64,000 nt of DNA from Bacillus stratosphericus (GTDB lineage Bacteria > Bacillota > Bacilli > Bacillales > Bacillaceae). Shown piece by piece: positions 12,801 through 19,804 of this stretch. The DNA is taken from NCBI RefSeq assembly GCF_020524495.1, contig NZ_JAIVLB010000013.1:1-64000 (forward strand). Direction: 5' to 3'. Both the position numbers and the translations under genes were made by a program. Each line of letters begins with the position of its first letter. Position 1 is the stretch's first letter. Below the pieces are notes generated by a model. That model did no database searches. It was not told the DNA's origin and was given only the letters and a program-made list of their open reading frames with translations.

Positions 12801-13228
12801 TGAGCCGTGAAGCATCAGCTCGACTTGGCATTTTGACAAGACAAAGGTATGCGATTGAAGTCGACTCAGAAGGCGGCTTTGTGATGCGTGATGATGCCAA
12901 TGGGGGCGTAAGACGTCCGGTGTCCAGCTTGTCTGGCGGGGAAACCTTCCTGACGTCATTAGCGCTTGCACTTGCCCTTTCAACGCAAATCCAGCTAAGA
13001 GGTGAGTTCCCCCTGCAATTCTTTTTCCTTGATGAGGGATTCGGTACACTCGATCAAGATTTATTAGATACGGTTATTACTGCATTAGAAAAGCTACAGT
13101 CTCAAAATTTAGCGGTTGGTGTGATCAGCCATGTGGAAGAATTGAAGATGAGACTGCCGAAGAAACTGATTGTCCACCCAGCAGATCCAAGTGGGAAAGG
13201 GACGACGGTATCAATGGAATTAATGTAA
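9833..13228 (+). CDS. sbcC: SbcC, Rad50-type ATPase
   Basis: The SMC-like ATPase partner of SbcD. The N-terminal ATPase half has the Walker A loop GPTGSGKSSILDA. Long Gln/Glu/Lys-rich coiled coils run from about residue 170 to 950. The zinc-hook motif CPVCG lies near residue 536, at the coil apex. The C-terminal half carries the signature LSGGETFL (about 1032) and the Walker B FFLDEGFGTLD (about 1065). At 1131 residues it matches the family. Translation starts at TTG 9833 after GAGGAGG. It is probably the last intact gene of the repair operon, because the next gene (yisB) is broken. Confidence 0.95.
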   Translation: MKPITLTIKGLHSFREEQTIDFSSLCDAGVFGIFGPTGSGKSSILDAMTLALYGKVERALNNTHGILNQAEEKLSVSFTFALQKEHHISYKVERAFKRADEMKVRTTLCRLIEIGDTQTVLADKANEVNRKIEELLGLTIDDFTRAVVLPQGKFAEFLSLKGAERRQMLQRLFNLEKYGDQLVKRLRAKAQNQYGQKNERLAELNGLGEAGPEALAKAKKVAEQAKAIFHEKKRARDKALTAFTKSQAIWQYQREQEAYETEQNKLNLLAPTMEEKKIQLSIAEQAETLKPYADALTKAEKQLSQASKEKQEAEKHLLHQRTIYDQMTQEYEQARQKKIETEPELLQKKEQLIQLKEIERKKDKALQEKTGLEQQENEKAQQLIQKKAEAEKLQSLLERALTKQTQLKSELEQLQVSVKERKRIQEALRLSENVQTIKLGVQKEEQKLEDLKKQSLQTAEAYEKLQKQQKNHHEKIDQSFQAIEQLYFYVCEFERALTEWSKREQNQKLEKLTQRDAVRAAELRIELAAELVDGEPCPVCGAIHHDPKVAIVNDHEETVVQIDEVIQRMDKELKVAEEYARDIYVAKQLLETHANQLMKQFSFLSQKAPSPEVAAASEAVQHPQSLHHMIQEWKRMKQDILGTESKRARLMDETHDQAAEMSKVEDQLKFEQQRIQELEVLIKELQSELSEQITQFEQAFPDFILSHVQEMQKRIDEKDQQAEGYKERIEKSISFLEEKQQVKEQLQTTIYTLEKELDKLAHQLESQKQLIHQYETDLGRYPLKASSISEELNEVEQYLTCLNEKEQQSYQQLKDVQQLFRETQSHFSSSERQLQEAKHRKQEAEAAWQKETESSDFHKPQEVEPALMDRAVRYTAKQEIEEFEDKRKQCAANLKRISELLKDESLDEDQWTDIQLRKEAAEKDLEEATVISGSAHEHLRVIEENHQRFASIHERLEKLQQEIDRLDKLQTVFKGNSFVEFLAEEQLDSVSREASARLGILTRQRYAIEVDSEGGFVMRDDANGGVRRPVSSLSGGETFLTSLALALALSTQIQLRGEFPLQFFFLDEGFGTLDQDLLDTVITALEKLQSQNLAVGVISHVEELKMRLPKKLIVHPADPSGKGTTVSMELM

Positions 13229-13247
13229 ATGTAGAGGTGATGTCAGG

Positions 13248-13529
13248 GTGATTATGTGAAATGTGCGGAAGACAAGAGGTTCTGCTCACGGAACATCACT
13301 TAACGTCAAGAGAAGAAGATGGGGCATTTTACTTACTGCCTTCCTGTACATCCCTTGCCATAAATAAGTTCATGCCCTCTATACAAACCAGGAGCTTGCC
13401 GCACGTTTGAACACGCTTGATGTGCTAAGACAAGATAAAACGTTTGTTCCGTACATCAAATGGATTCGCAAACAGCCGGAAAGCAAGCTGGTCAAAACAA
13501 AAAAATCAAGACAACGCAGAAAGAAATAA
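13248..13529 (+). pseudogene. yisB: Decayed HNH endonuclease (yisB remnant)
   Basis: Pieced across frames, the DNA reads MI-CEMCGRQEVLLTEHHLT, then a damaged middle, then CHK-stop-VHALYTNQELAARL and YIKWIRKQPESK to a lysine-rich end. This is recognisable as the small HNH-type protein YisB that follows sbcC in B. subtilis. I see an extra A just after the start codon, so the frame hits TGA at the fourth codon. Further frame breaks flank the CHK part, and a TAA replaces a sense codon after CHK. The gene cannot make a normal product. Confidence 0.75.
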
Positions 13530-13533
13530 GCAT

Positions 13534-13579
13534 AAAAAAGCGCTCCTCCAAATGAAATGGGAATAGAGGAGTCGCTTTA
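13534..13579. terminator. Bidirectional terminator between yisB remnant and gerPF
   Basis: Inverted repeat AAAGCG-CTCCTC / GAGGAG-TCGCTTT with A and T tracts at the two ends. It sits between converging genes and touches the gerPF stop codon. Confidence 0.65.
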
Positions 13580-13804
13580 TGCATTGCCTACCATATTCTG
13601 ATCATTTAAGTCAGGATCCACATAGTTGGTGGCGCTAATGCCATTATTTAATATTAAGAAATCTCCGGTATTCCCTGCTCCAGAGCCTAAAGCAGATTTT
13701 GACGAACTTTTAGGCGAAAGGTAAAATGAGTCACCGACGTTTACAACGCCCCCAGAAATAGAGTTAATGTAAATGGGCCCGACAATTGCTGGCATAATCG
13801 ACAT
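13577..13804 (-). CDS. gerPF: Spore germination protein GerPF
   Basis: A 75-residue protein of the GerPA/GerPF family, starting MSIMPAIVGPIYINSISGG and containing NVGDSFYLSPKS and GAGNTGDFL. It closely resembles GerPA (15307-15540) in length and pattern: MPAIVGP versus MPSIVGA, then VxVGD and the G-NTGD turn. GerP proteins are spore-coat-associated and let germinants reach their receptors in the inner membrane. It is the last gene of the gerP operon, 13 bases beyond gerPE. Confidence 0.93.
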   Translation of the reverse strand: MSIMPAIVGPIYINSISGGVVNVGDSFYLSPKSSSKSALGSGAGNTGDFLILNNGISATNYVDPDLNDQNMVGNA

Positions 13805-13817
13805 CCTTTATTAGAAG

Positions 13818-14249
13818 TCATATCACCATCATATGCTCAGGTAGGTCCACTTGTGAGTTTGTTGGACTGTCATTGCTGCTAATTAACTGTCGAATATGCC
13901 TCACTCGCGCAACGCCATTTATTCCATGCGTAGAGCCGATTTGATATATAGAAGAGGACGACACCCCTTCTACATGTATCGAAGAAACTTTAATTAACGG
14001 CTTTTCATGGTAAAACGCCGTTCTGACTGATCGTTCAGGCAGCATCAATGGAATTGGCTGATAATACACTTCAAATTCTTTTGTGTTTAAATTTTCGCCT
14101 TCATTGCCATAAAACAAGCTAATCGTTCGTTGAACAGCTAACACCTTGACCTTCGGGCATAGCTCCTGTGTATCACCAATTTGAACAATACTCGAAATCC
14201 CGATAGAATTCACCTTCGTGAACTTCACTTGAGATGTGCGCTTAATCAT
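13818..14249 (-). CDS. gerPE: Spore germination protein GerPE
   Basis: A 143-residue protein with two copies of the GerP motif (SSIVQIGDTQ near residue 20 and SSSIYQIGSTHGI near 105), the pattern seen in GerPB, GerPD and GerPE. The ATG at 14249 overlaps the TAA of gerPD by one base (TAATG), which indicates coupled translation. Product and role follow from operon position and family; the molecular activity of GerP proteins is not known. Confidence 0.9.
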   Translation of the reverse strand: MIKRTSQVKFTKVNSIGISSIVQIGDTQELCPKVKVLAVQRTISLFYGNEGENLNTKEFEVYYQPIPLMLPERSVRTAFYHEKPLIKVSSIHVEGVSSSSIYQIGSTHGINGVARVRHIRQLISSNDSPTNSQVDLPEHMMVI

Positions 14250-14425
14250 TATCGAGGTGCTAGAGGAACAAACGGGCCAATAATAAGTGATTCTGGCGGT
14301 GTATCAAAAATCGAGGATAATTGTACATGGTCTGTATCCCCGATGATAAATAGAGAAGAGGACGACACCCCGACTATTTTAATGCTTCCGGTCTCGATGT
14401 TGCGGTTGACGACTGTGAAATTCAT
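14249..14425 (-). CDS. gerPD: Spore germination protein GerPD
   Basis: A 58-residue ORF that begins MNFTVVNRNIETGSIKIVG and contains SSSLFIIGDTDHVQLSSIF, the GerPB/GerPD pattern. Its ATG overlaps the gerPC stop codon (ATGA) and its TAA overlaps the gerPE start, so it is embedded in a tightly coupled operon. The order gerPA-B-C-D-E-F is the same as in B. subtilis. Confidence 0.92.
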   Translation of the reverse strand: MNFTVVNRNIETGSIKIVGVSSSSLFIIGDTDHVQLSSIFDTPPESLIIGPFVPLAPR

Positions 14426-15036
14426 CCGTTTTCCTCTCCTTTCATTTCACTTGGAATATGGGCTAAAAAGTGCTCAATCGCTCGTTTGACATCATGCTTC
14501 ACATATTCAGCGATTTGTTCTGAGCGCTGCAGCGGGGTCATATCTTCCTGTTGTGGCAGCTGTCCCGCATAATACTTAATTCTGCTATCAATTTGCTTTC
14601 GAATGTCCTCTATAATATGGTGTTTGTTACTATCATCAAGTGTGCCTTCATATCGCTGTTCTAGCTCCTCAAGAAGTTCTGGTGCTTCTTCATTTAAAAA
14701 TGCATCGACAAGCTGGCGTGTTTGATTGAAAAATTGATCAGCCATTTCTTGCTGCATCATTCCAATACCCGGGGTAGTTGTTTGGCCCACTTCAAAATTT
14801 TGAACACTATTTGGATCTGATGGATTGAGGCCAATATTTAATGTGCCTTCCAGCCGCACGATTTTCAGTTGATCAAATTGATAATCAATTCGCTCAATAT
14901 TGGTTGTCGGTTTATCTTTGATCATTTGCATTTCCTCCTGAAGCTCGTTAAGCTTTTTTTCAAGAATCATGATTTGTTGTGTTTGCTTTTGAATGATGCC
15001 ATACATTTGTGAAGCATTGCCTTGATAGTCATACAT
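14422..15036 (-). CDS. gerPC: Spore germination protein GerPC
   Basis: A 204-residue protein with an N-terminal coiled coil (about residues 10-45; IIQKQTQQIMILEKKLNELQ), a central stretch unlike the other GerP proteins, and an acidic helical C-terminal half ending in a segment related to SEQIAEYVKHDVKRAI. It is the only larger member of the operon and the probable scaffold. The start is ATG after a GGAGGTG-like site. Identification rests on the operon position and the characteristic N-terminus. Confidence 0.9.
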   Translation of the reverse strand: MYDYQGNASQMYGIIQKQTQQIMILEKKLNELQEEMQMIKDKPTTNIERIDYQFDQLKIVRLEGTLNIGLNPSDPNSVQNFEVGQTTTPGIGMMQQEMADQFFNQTRQLVDAFLNEEAPELLEELEQRYEGTLDDSNKHHIIEDIRKQIDSRIKYYAGQLPQQEDMTPLQRSEQIAEYVKHDVKRAIEHFLAHIPSEMKGEENG

Positions 15037-15067
15037 TTACATACACCTCCGGGGATTGCAGATGAAC

Positions 15068-15292
15068 TTAAGTTGTTGGTGACTGAAGCGGTACAAAAGG
15101 TGGACCTTGTGATTCTACAATTCCTTGAGTGCCTGCTGCCTCAGGTGCTGCTTCTACATAGCTACCTGTGTTATACAGGTTTGAAAGTGCCTTGATGGAC
15201 CCAGCACTCCCGATTTGCAGAACAGATGAGTTACTCACAGCCTCCACACGTAAATAATTAATTTGTATCGCTTGATTAATATAGAAGTTCAA
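15068..15292 (-). CDS. gerPB: Spore germination protein GerPB
   Basis: A 74-residue protein starting MNFYINQAIQINYLRVEAVS and containing NSSVLQIGSAGSIKALSNLYNTG, the GerPB/D motif. The C-terminal third is proline- and glycine-rich. It follows gerPA by 14 bases in the same direction. The role is as for the other GerP proteins: making the coat permeable to small germinants. Confidence 0.92.
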   Translation of the reverse strand: MNFYINQAIQINYLRVEAVSNSSVLQIGSAGSIKALSNLYNTGSYVEAAPEAAGTQGIVESQGPPFVPLQSPTT

Positions 15293-15306
15293 CAGATTCT
15301 CACTCC

Positions 15307-15540
15307 TTACAAGTTACCAACAAGCGGCTGATCAATGACATCACTGTCGTACGTATTTGTCACACTTTTATAGTTGCTAATGCGCAATTGATCACCAGTG
15401 TTAAAACTGCCTGCGCCAGCAAACGTTTTAACCTGACTATTTGGAGAAATGGTGATGCAGTCTCCAACATGAACGACTCCGCTCGTTCCGACGGCATTTA
15501 CTTTAAAGGCGCCAACAATAGACGGCATAGCGGTGCACAT
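15307..15540 (-). CDS. gerPA: Spore germination protein GerPA
   Basis: A 77-residue protein, first gene of the gerP operon. [20 protein letters not shown], then [11 protein letters not shown] and [11 protein letters not shown], closely parallels GerPF, so the two look like duplicates at the operon ends. The start could be the upstream ATG or the Met four codons in (MPSIVGA), which aligns with the start of GerPF. A SigK-like promoter lies just upstream. Confidence 0.93.
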   Translation of the reverse strand: MCTAMPSIVGAFKVNAVGTSGVVHVGDCITISPNSQVKTFAGAGSFNTGDQLRISNYKSVTNTYDSDVIDQPLVGNL

Positions 15541-15581
15541 CCTTTATAAATTAGGGCACTTTGATTTTGGGCGTTTCACCA

Positions 15582-15608
15582 TAGCTTATGATGGGTCTTT
15601 TAATGTGT
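15582..15608 (-). promoter_or_regulatory. SigK-like promoter of gerPA-F
   Basis: On the minus strand CATAAGCTA (15590-15582) fits the SigK -10 pattern CATAnnnTA, and AC at 15608-15607 lies 16 bases before it, the SigK -35 position. It is about 42 bases upstream of gerPA. Late mother-cell expression is the known timing of gerP in B. subtilis. Confidence 0.55.
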
Positions 15609-15654
15609 GATTGTCTTTTTGAAAGCTTTTGATAAGAGGAATTAGGTGTATGGT

Positions 15655-15816
15655 TTACCCTTTTTTCGAGCATTCTTTAGAGGTGTATTTGATGCCTTTA
15701 TTTAAGAGTGTGTCAAGCTCTTGACTGCACCTGATAGTTTCTTCGGCATTCATACCGAATTTTTTTGCAGTCTTAATCAAATGTAATCTTTTTTGTTCAA
15801 TTTCATAATTGATCAT
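15655..15816 (-). CDS. yisI: Spo0E-like aspartyl-phosphate phosphatase YisI
   Basis: A 53-residue ORF starting MINYEIEQKRLHLIKTAKKF and containing the Spo0E signature SQELDTLLNKGI near residues 31-42. Members of this family (Spo0E, YnzD, YisI) dephosphorylate Spo0A~P and delay sporulation; they are 50-85 residues long and two-helical. In B. subtilis yisI occupies the same place beyond gerPA. It fills most of the gap between gerPA and the cotH-like gene. Confidence 0.85.
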   Translation of the reverse strand: MINYEIEQKRLHLIKTAKKFGMNAEETIRCSQELDTLLNKGIKYTSKECSKKG

Positions 15817-15939
15817 AACAGACGCCAACTCTCACAATTTTTTATCAAATAGAATTATATGGTTATTATACCTTATTTTTCTATAAAAAAAGCTGTTTCG
15901 TCAATATGAGTAATAAAGTGACAAAATTCGAAAGCATTC

Positions 15940-17034
15940 TTACATGCCAGCTATCTCTTTTCTTATCTCATCTTGTAAATAACGTCGTCTTTTGTGGATA
16001 TACTGCCGAATTAGCCCTCGCTCTGACTGCAGTATCTTTTTTCGATCTTTCATATACGGATCATCGGCCAATCGTTGTTCAATGGAGGCATGCCATTTCT
16101 CAATCATGGGACAAAGGGGTTCTTCAGAAAAATGTGCATCTAGTACGTGCTGAAAAAGAGTATAATAGGCTTTCTTAAATGAAGGAATATCTAGTAATCT
16201 AGCTGTCAATGTATTAAAGCCGCTCACTGGAATATAATCGAACGCCATTTCTTCTCCATGAATGTCCCGGCCCCATGTCGCATCATAATCCCAAGGAAGC
16301 ACTTGGATCTTCCCTTGGTCATTCACATAAAGGGCATAGTTATGAACAAAACCATCAAAATTTTGGGTGCATACGACACCAATCAGCCAAAGGAAATATT
16401 GTGTGACATCCAGGTACTGCTCAATGTGTTTCGCAAACACTTCGTCTGTTGCAGTATTCAGAAAGTAAATAAATTCGCTTAGTTGTTCGTCATGTTTGGA
16501 TGTCCCCACTTTTTTCTCGTAACCAAGAAGAAGATGTTTTTTTGGCTTTTTATCAAACGAACTCAAAAGGGAGAAGTTAGCATCGTCATCCACTGCATAG
16601 TAGATGCCTCCGCCAACTAGCTGTCGTTTTTGAAGAAATAGCTCATCGACGGATTCTATTTTCAAATAAATGCCTTCTTTTCTTCCATTTATGGTCAGAA
16701 ACACATGAGAAGCTGCAGGGCTTAGCACGCCTATCTGTTCAAAAAAATAAAAGGATAGCCTGTTTCGAATAATAGAAGGGTCATTATACTCTGCATTCAA
16801 GTGAAAAATGGCTTCGCCTTGTCTTTGCTTTGGTTTTCTATATTGAATTTGATAGGACTTTTTCTTGAGCTTTCTAATGTGTGATCCTCGATAAGAAGCA
16901 TAAACATATGATTTGGTGTGACCGGTTTTAAGAATCGCTTCCACAGGCTCATCGTTCCATACGTCCTTTCGTAATTCAATAAGATCCTTTGGATGAATCC
17001 AGATATCAAGTTGTTTTAAAGGTTCTGTGGTCAT
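15940..17034 (-). CDS. CotH-family spore coat protein kinase (YisJ position)
   Basis: A 364-residue CotH-fold protein. The N-terminal half carries NGRKEGIYLKIESVDELFL (about residues 110-128), the CotH counterpart of the kinase ATP-binding strand. The C-terminal half carries NFDGFVHNYALYV and VLPWDYDATWG (about 228-258), the metal and catalytic acidic residues of CotH kinases. CotH proteins phosphorylate coat proteins such as CotB and CotG on serine. The ATG follows an AGGAGG site. A Ser/Lys/Arg-rich CotG-like gene is divergently transcribed 200 bases away, which is the natural candidate substrate. Position corresponds to B. subtilis yisJ rather than cotH. Confidence 0.85.
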   Translation of the reverse strand: MTTEPLKQLDIWIHPKDLIELRKDVWNDEPVEAILKTGHTKSYVYASYRGSHIRKLKKKSYQIQYRKPKQRQGEAIFHLNAEYNDPSIIRNRLSFYFFEQIGVLSPAASHVFLTINGRKEGIYLKIESVDELFLQKRQLVGGGIYYAVDDDANFSLLSSFDKKPKKHLLLGYEKKVGTSKHDEQLSEFIYFLNTATDEVFAKHIEQYLDVTQYFLWLIGVVCTQNFDGFVHNYALYVNDQGKIQVLPWDYDATWGRDIHGEEMAFDYIPVSGFNTLTARLLDIPSFKKAYYTLFQHVLDAHFSEEPLCPMIEKWHASIEQRLADDPYMKDRKKILQSERGLIRQYIHKRRRYLQDEIRKEIAGM

Positions 17035-17062
17035 GCGTGCATCAACCTCCTATGTTCTTCTT

Positions 17063-17071
17063 TACTATATG
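17063..17071 (-). promoter_or_regulatory. SigK-like -10 element before the cotH-like gene
   Basis: Minus strand CATATAGTA matches CATAnnnTA and lies 29 bases upstream of the cotH-like ATG. An AC with 18-base spacing is the only weak -35 candidate, so this is tentative. Confidence 0.35.
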
Positions 17072-17233
17072 AAAATGAAGGAATGTCCTGTACCCGCTGA
17101 TAGGTATTCATGGAGTTTTCCAAGAAAGAGGCATTCGCCAAGAACACTTGTCTACCGATTCTCGTAACATAAAGCAGAGAAGATAAACAGCTTTGTCTGT
17201 TTGTTTTGTCAAAGCAAAGACTAGGGAGGGGAA

Positions 17234-17746
17234 ATGTTCGTGAGCACATTTGATCATTCACATATTGAACATGCAGTTGATTCACTTAGAAGTGAGGGAC
17301 GTGACCATCACTTAGATCGTGAACCAGAATCGAGACATTCACACAAATCATCACGTTCTCGTCATTCAAAGTGCTGTCATTGGTTCTTTGGTGGATGTGG
17401 CTGCCGAAAGTCACACCGGAGCAAAAAAAGCCACAAAAGCTATCGCTCTAAAAAAAGCCGCTGTTCAAAGAAAAGCGTGAAGAGTGAAAAATCATGTAAA
17501 AGTAGAAAATCATGCCGGAGCAAAAAGAGTGAACCGAAAAAATCATGCCGGAGCAAATACAGATCTCATCATAAGAAAAGCTGCCGAAAGTCACACCGCA
17601 GCCATCGATCTAAACGTTCTCATTACCACAGACGAAGTCACTATTGCCGAGGATGCGGGAGGAAGAAGCATCATTCCCGAAACAGAGGAAATGTTGATCG
17701 AAAATGGGATCAAGGGAATATGTGGGAGTATCGACGCTACCGCTAA
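17234..17746 (+). CDS. CotG-like Ser/Lys/Arg/His-rich coat protein
   Basis: A 170-residue, strongly basic protein. Residues 1-55 are acidic/His-rich and end in a Cys cluster (HSKCCHWFFGGCGCRKS). Residues 55-140 consist of short imperfect repeats of the type (K/R)SxRSKKS, KSCRSKKS and KSHRS. The tail is YCRGCGRKKHHS and a tyrosine-rich end. This matches CotG, a coat protein phosphorylated by CotH and involved in outer coat assembly, in composition and genetic neighbourhood but not in exact repeat. The DNA also repeats: 19 identical bases at 17400-17418 and 17580-17598. The start at 17234 has a GGGAGGGG site. A terminator follows. Confidence 0.75.
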   Translation: MFVSTFDHSHIEHAVDSLRSEGRDHHLDREPESRHSHKSSRSRHSKCCHWFFGGCGCRKSHRSKKSHKSYRSKKSRCSKKSVKSEKSCKSRKSCRSKKSEPKKSCRSKYRSHHKKSCRKSHRSHRSKRSHYHRRSHYCRGCGRKKHHSRNRGNVDRKWDQGNMWEYRRYR

Positions 17747-17765
17747 CATCAGGTCATCATTTTTG

Positions 17766-17809
17766 AAACCCTTTTTAAAAGAGAGTATGATAAAAAAAGG
17801 GTTTTTTTT
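17766..17809 (+). terminator. Terminator of the CotG-like gene
   Basis: AAACCCTTTTT pairs with AAAAAAGGGTTT across a 16-base loop and is followed by a T tract. Confidence 0.7.
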
Positions 17810-17872
17810 ATTTTGTAGAGAAATAAAATGAGACATCATAACTTAGCGAAATGAAGATTGTGAGGGGAAGAC

Positions 17873-18778
17873 ATGAAGTTTTTTACAGGTGAGATACATA
17901 ACAGTATTTTTATTGGGGTAGCCATTGATGATGAATGGGTGATGGACATCAAAAAGGCAGAAGCCAAACTATTTGAGCTTGAGACGCTGCCAAACTCTTT
18001 ATCTGAATGCATCAACATGGGGGACAAGTTTGTGGACCACGTCAGACAGCTACTTGATTGGGCTGAGAAGAAAGAGGAAAACCGCGGCTCTTATGTTTAT
18101 CCGCTTTCGGATGTGAAACTCCATGCGCCGATTCCGAAGCCATCTAAAAACGTCATGTGTGTCGGAAAGAACTATCAAGATCATGTCATGGAAATGGGAA
18201 GTGCAGCAGATATACCTGAGGACGTGATGATCTTTACAAAGGCACCTACCTCTGTGATTGGACACGAAGCGGACATCCTTCTTCATAAAGATGTGACAAG
18301 TGAATTGGATTATGAAGGGGAGCTTGCCATCGTCATGGGCAAATCAGGGAAGAATATTCCGCCTGAAAAGGTACACGATTATATCTTCGGTTACACCATT
18401 TTAAATGATGTGACGGCAAGAGATTTGCAGAAAAAACATAAACAATTCTTTATCGGCAAAAGCTTAGATACATCCTGTCCAATAGGCCCTTATATTATCC
18501 ATAAGTCAGTGGTTGAGGATCATGGCACGCTGCATGTGGAAACAAAGGTAAACGGAGAGGTACGTCAGTCAGCCAGTACAGAATCAATGATCTTCCCAAT
18601 TGAGGACATTGTCTCAACGCTTTCAAAAGGGATGACGCTAGAAGCAGGTGACATCATTGCAACGGGTACACCGTCGGGGGTCGGCAAAGGCTTTGAACCA
18701 CCAAAGTTTTTGGCTTCAGGTGATCATATTGAAATCACCATTGAACCGATTGGAACGTTATCAAATCGCGTCAAATAA
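17873..18778 (+). CDS. yisK: YisK, fumarylacetoacetate-hydrolase-family enzyme
   Basis: A 301-residue protein of the FAH superfamily. The metal-binding acidic residues lie in LDYEGELAIVMGK (about residues 143-155) with GYTILNDVTARDLQ (about 173-186) and a C-terminal GDIIATGTPSGVG. B. subtilis YisK is reported to be an oxaloacetate decarboxylase that associates with the actin homologue Mbl. That function is transferred by homology here. It has a good GAGGGG ribosome site and is followed by yisL. Confidence 0.88.
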   Translation: MKFFTGEIHNSIFIGVAIDDEWVMDIKKAEAKLFELETLPNSLSECINMGDKFVDHVRQLLDWAEKKEENRGSYVYPLSDVKLHAPIPKPSKNVMCVGKNYQDHVMEMGSAADIPEDVMIFTKAPTSVIGHEADILLHKDVTSELDYEGELAIVMGKSGKNIPPEKVHDYIFGYTILNDVTARDLQKKHKQFFIGKSLDTSCPIGPYIIHKSVVEDHGTLHVETKVNGEVRQSASTESMIFPIEDIVSTLSKGMTLEAGDIIATGTPSGVGKGFEPPKFLASGDHIEITIEPIGTLSNRVK

Positions 18779-18870
18779 AGTGCATGTTGACACAGGATTG
18801 TCGCTTTGTGTCCAACTTATTTCATGGTACGATGAGAAGGTACTTGTTATGATAAAGGGGGAAATAACAG

Positions 18871-19239
18871 ATGGGAACACATTTACATATTACAGCGTGG
18901 GTGCTAGGTATTATTTTATTCTTTGTGGCCTTTGCTTTAGTGGGTAAAAATGACAAAGGTTCTAAAATTGTCCATATGATCGTGCGAGTATTTTACTTGC
19001 TCATTATCGCAACAGGCGCAGAACTGTATGTTCGTACAGGAATGAAAATTCCAGGATTCCAGGGCGAGTATATCGGGAAAATGGTACTTGGTATCCTTGT
19101 GATCGGCTTAATGGAATTGATCCTTGTACGAAAGAAAAAAGGAAAATCGGTGACAGGAGTTTTTATTGGCTTTATCGTGATCGTCATTGTGACCATACTT
19201 CTCGGCTTACGACTGCCGATCGGTTTTCATATCTTTTAA
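18871..19239 (+). CDS. yisL: YisL, small membrane protein (DUF1516)
   Basis: A 122-residue protein with four hydrophobic segments: about residues 8-26, 37-52, 68-84 and 96-116. It begins MGTHLHITAWVLGIILFFVA, typical of the DUF1516 family. Function unknown. The ATG follows AAAGGGGGAA. The gene ends in a strong hairpin terminator. Confidence 0.85.
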   Translation: MGTHLHITAWVLGIILFFVAFALVGKNDKGSKIVHMIVRVFYLLIIATGAELYVRTGMKIPGFQGEYIGKMVLGILVIGLMELILVRKKKGKSVTGVFIGFIVIVIVTILLGLRLPIGFHIF

Positions 19240-19242
19240 TAT

Positions 19243-19279
19243 AAAAAGGGCATTGCTTTTATGAAGCAGTGCCCTTTTG
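19243..19279 (+). terminator. Terminator of yisL
   Basis: AAAAGGGCATTGCTT / GAAGCAGTGCCCTTTT stem with a T-rich tail. Confidence 0.75.
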
Positions 19280-19660
19280 TCTTCTTTTTAATGTGACATC
19301 AAACTGAGAAATCGACCGGTGTAGTCCATTCAAAACGGCGGCGGACTCATGGTGACACTGAAGTGCAAGCGATTGTGTATCTGCCTAAAACTGAAAGAAA
19401 GATACGCAATGAAAAGGATGAAAGGAGGAGAAGACACTATCGTAGGCGGAAAAGCCAAGCTGTGCTACGTTCTCAATGATTTGATATAAGACATTTTCAG
19501 GTACAAAAAAGAGCAAGTCAAGCCACCCTTCGGTAAGAGACGTTGTATAATGAATCATTTCACCACTTTTTATCTCCATCAACTGTCCGTTTTCAATGAG
19601 TAAATACCCCATTACACCATCGTTGGCTACAGTGCCGAAGATGATCATTCGTTTCTCCAT
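19270..19660 (-). pseudogene. Broken ORF, possible yisN remnant
   Basis: A minus-strand ORF of 91 codons (ATG at 19660, MEKRMIIFGTVANDGVMGYL) runs into a TAG at 19385. The same frame then continues with protein-like sequence (ADTQSLALQCHHESAAVLNG and SISQFDVTLKRRQKG) to the terminator near 19275. In B. subtilis this place before asnO holds yisN (DUF2777). The AYDSVFSSF and QCHHES patches are compatible with that family, but I cannot align them here. It may be an interrupted gene or a short ORF with an unrelated tail. Confidence 0.4.
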
Positions 19661-19804
19661 TGGCGAAAGCTTCTTTTTCTTACCAAATGATGCTTGTCCT
19701 ATACGCCGGGAAAAAAGGACAAATCAACTATCAAGGAGACGATGCATAAACTAAGAAAGGCTAAATGAGAAGACTTGATGAAAAACGGATGGGAGCTGAT
19801 GATG

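Noticed and set aside
17031-17285. 84-codon minus-strand ORF upstream of the cotH-like gene
   Set aside because: It lacks a ribosome site, overlaps the start of the CotG-like gene and contains the SigK-like -10 and the ribosome site of the cotH-like gene; more likely promoter DNA.
17390-17700. Possible CRISPR-like or satellite repeat array
   Set aside because: The repeats are irregular, in frame and encode Ser/Lys/Arg peptides; they are part of the coat gene.
17484-17831. 115-codon plus-strand ORF in another frame of the CotG-like gene
   Set aside because: It arises from the repetitive low-complexity sequence of the real gene, has no ribosome site and runs through the terminator.
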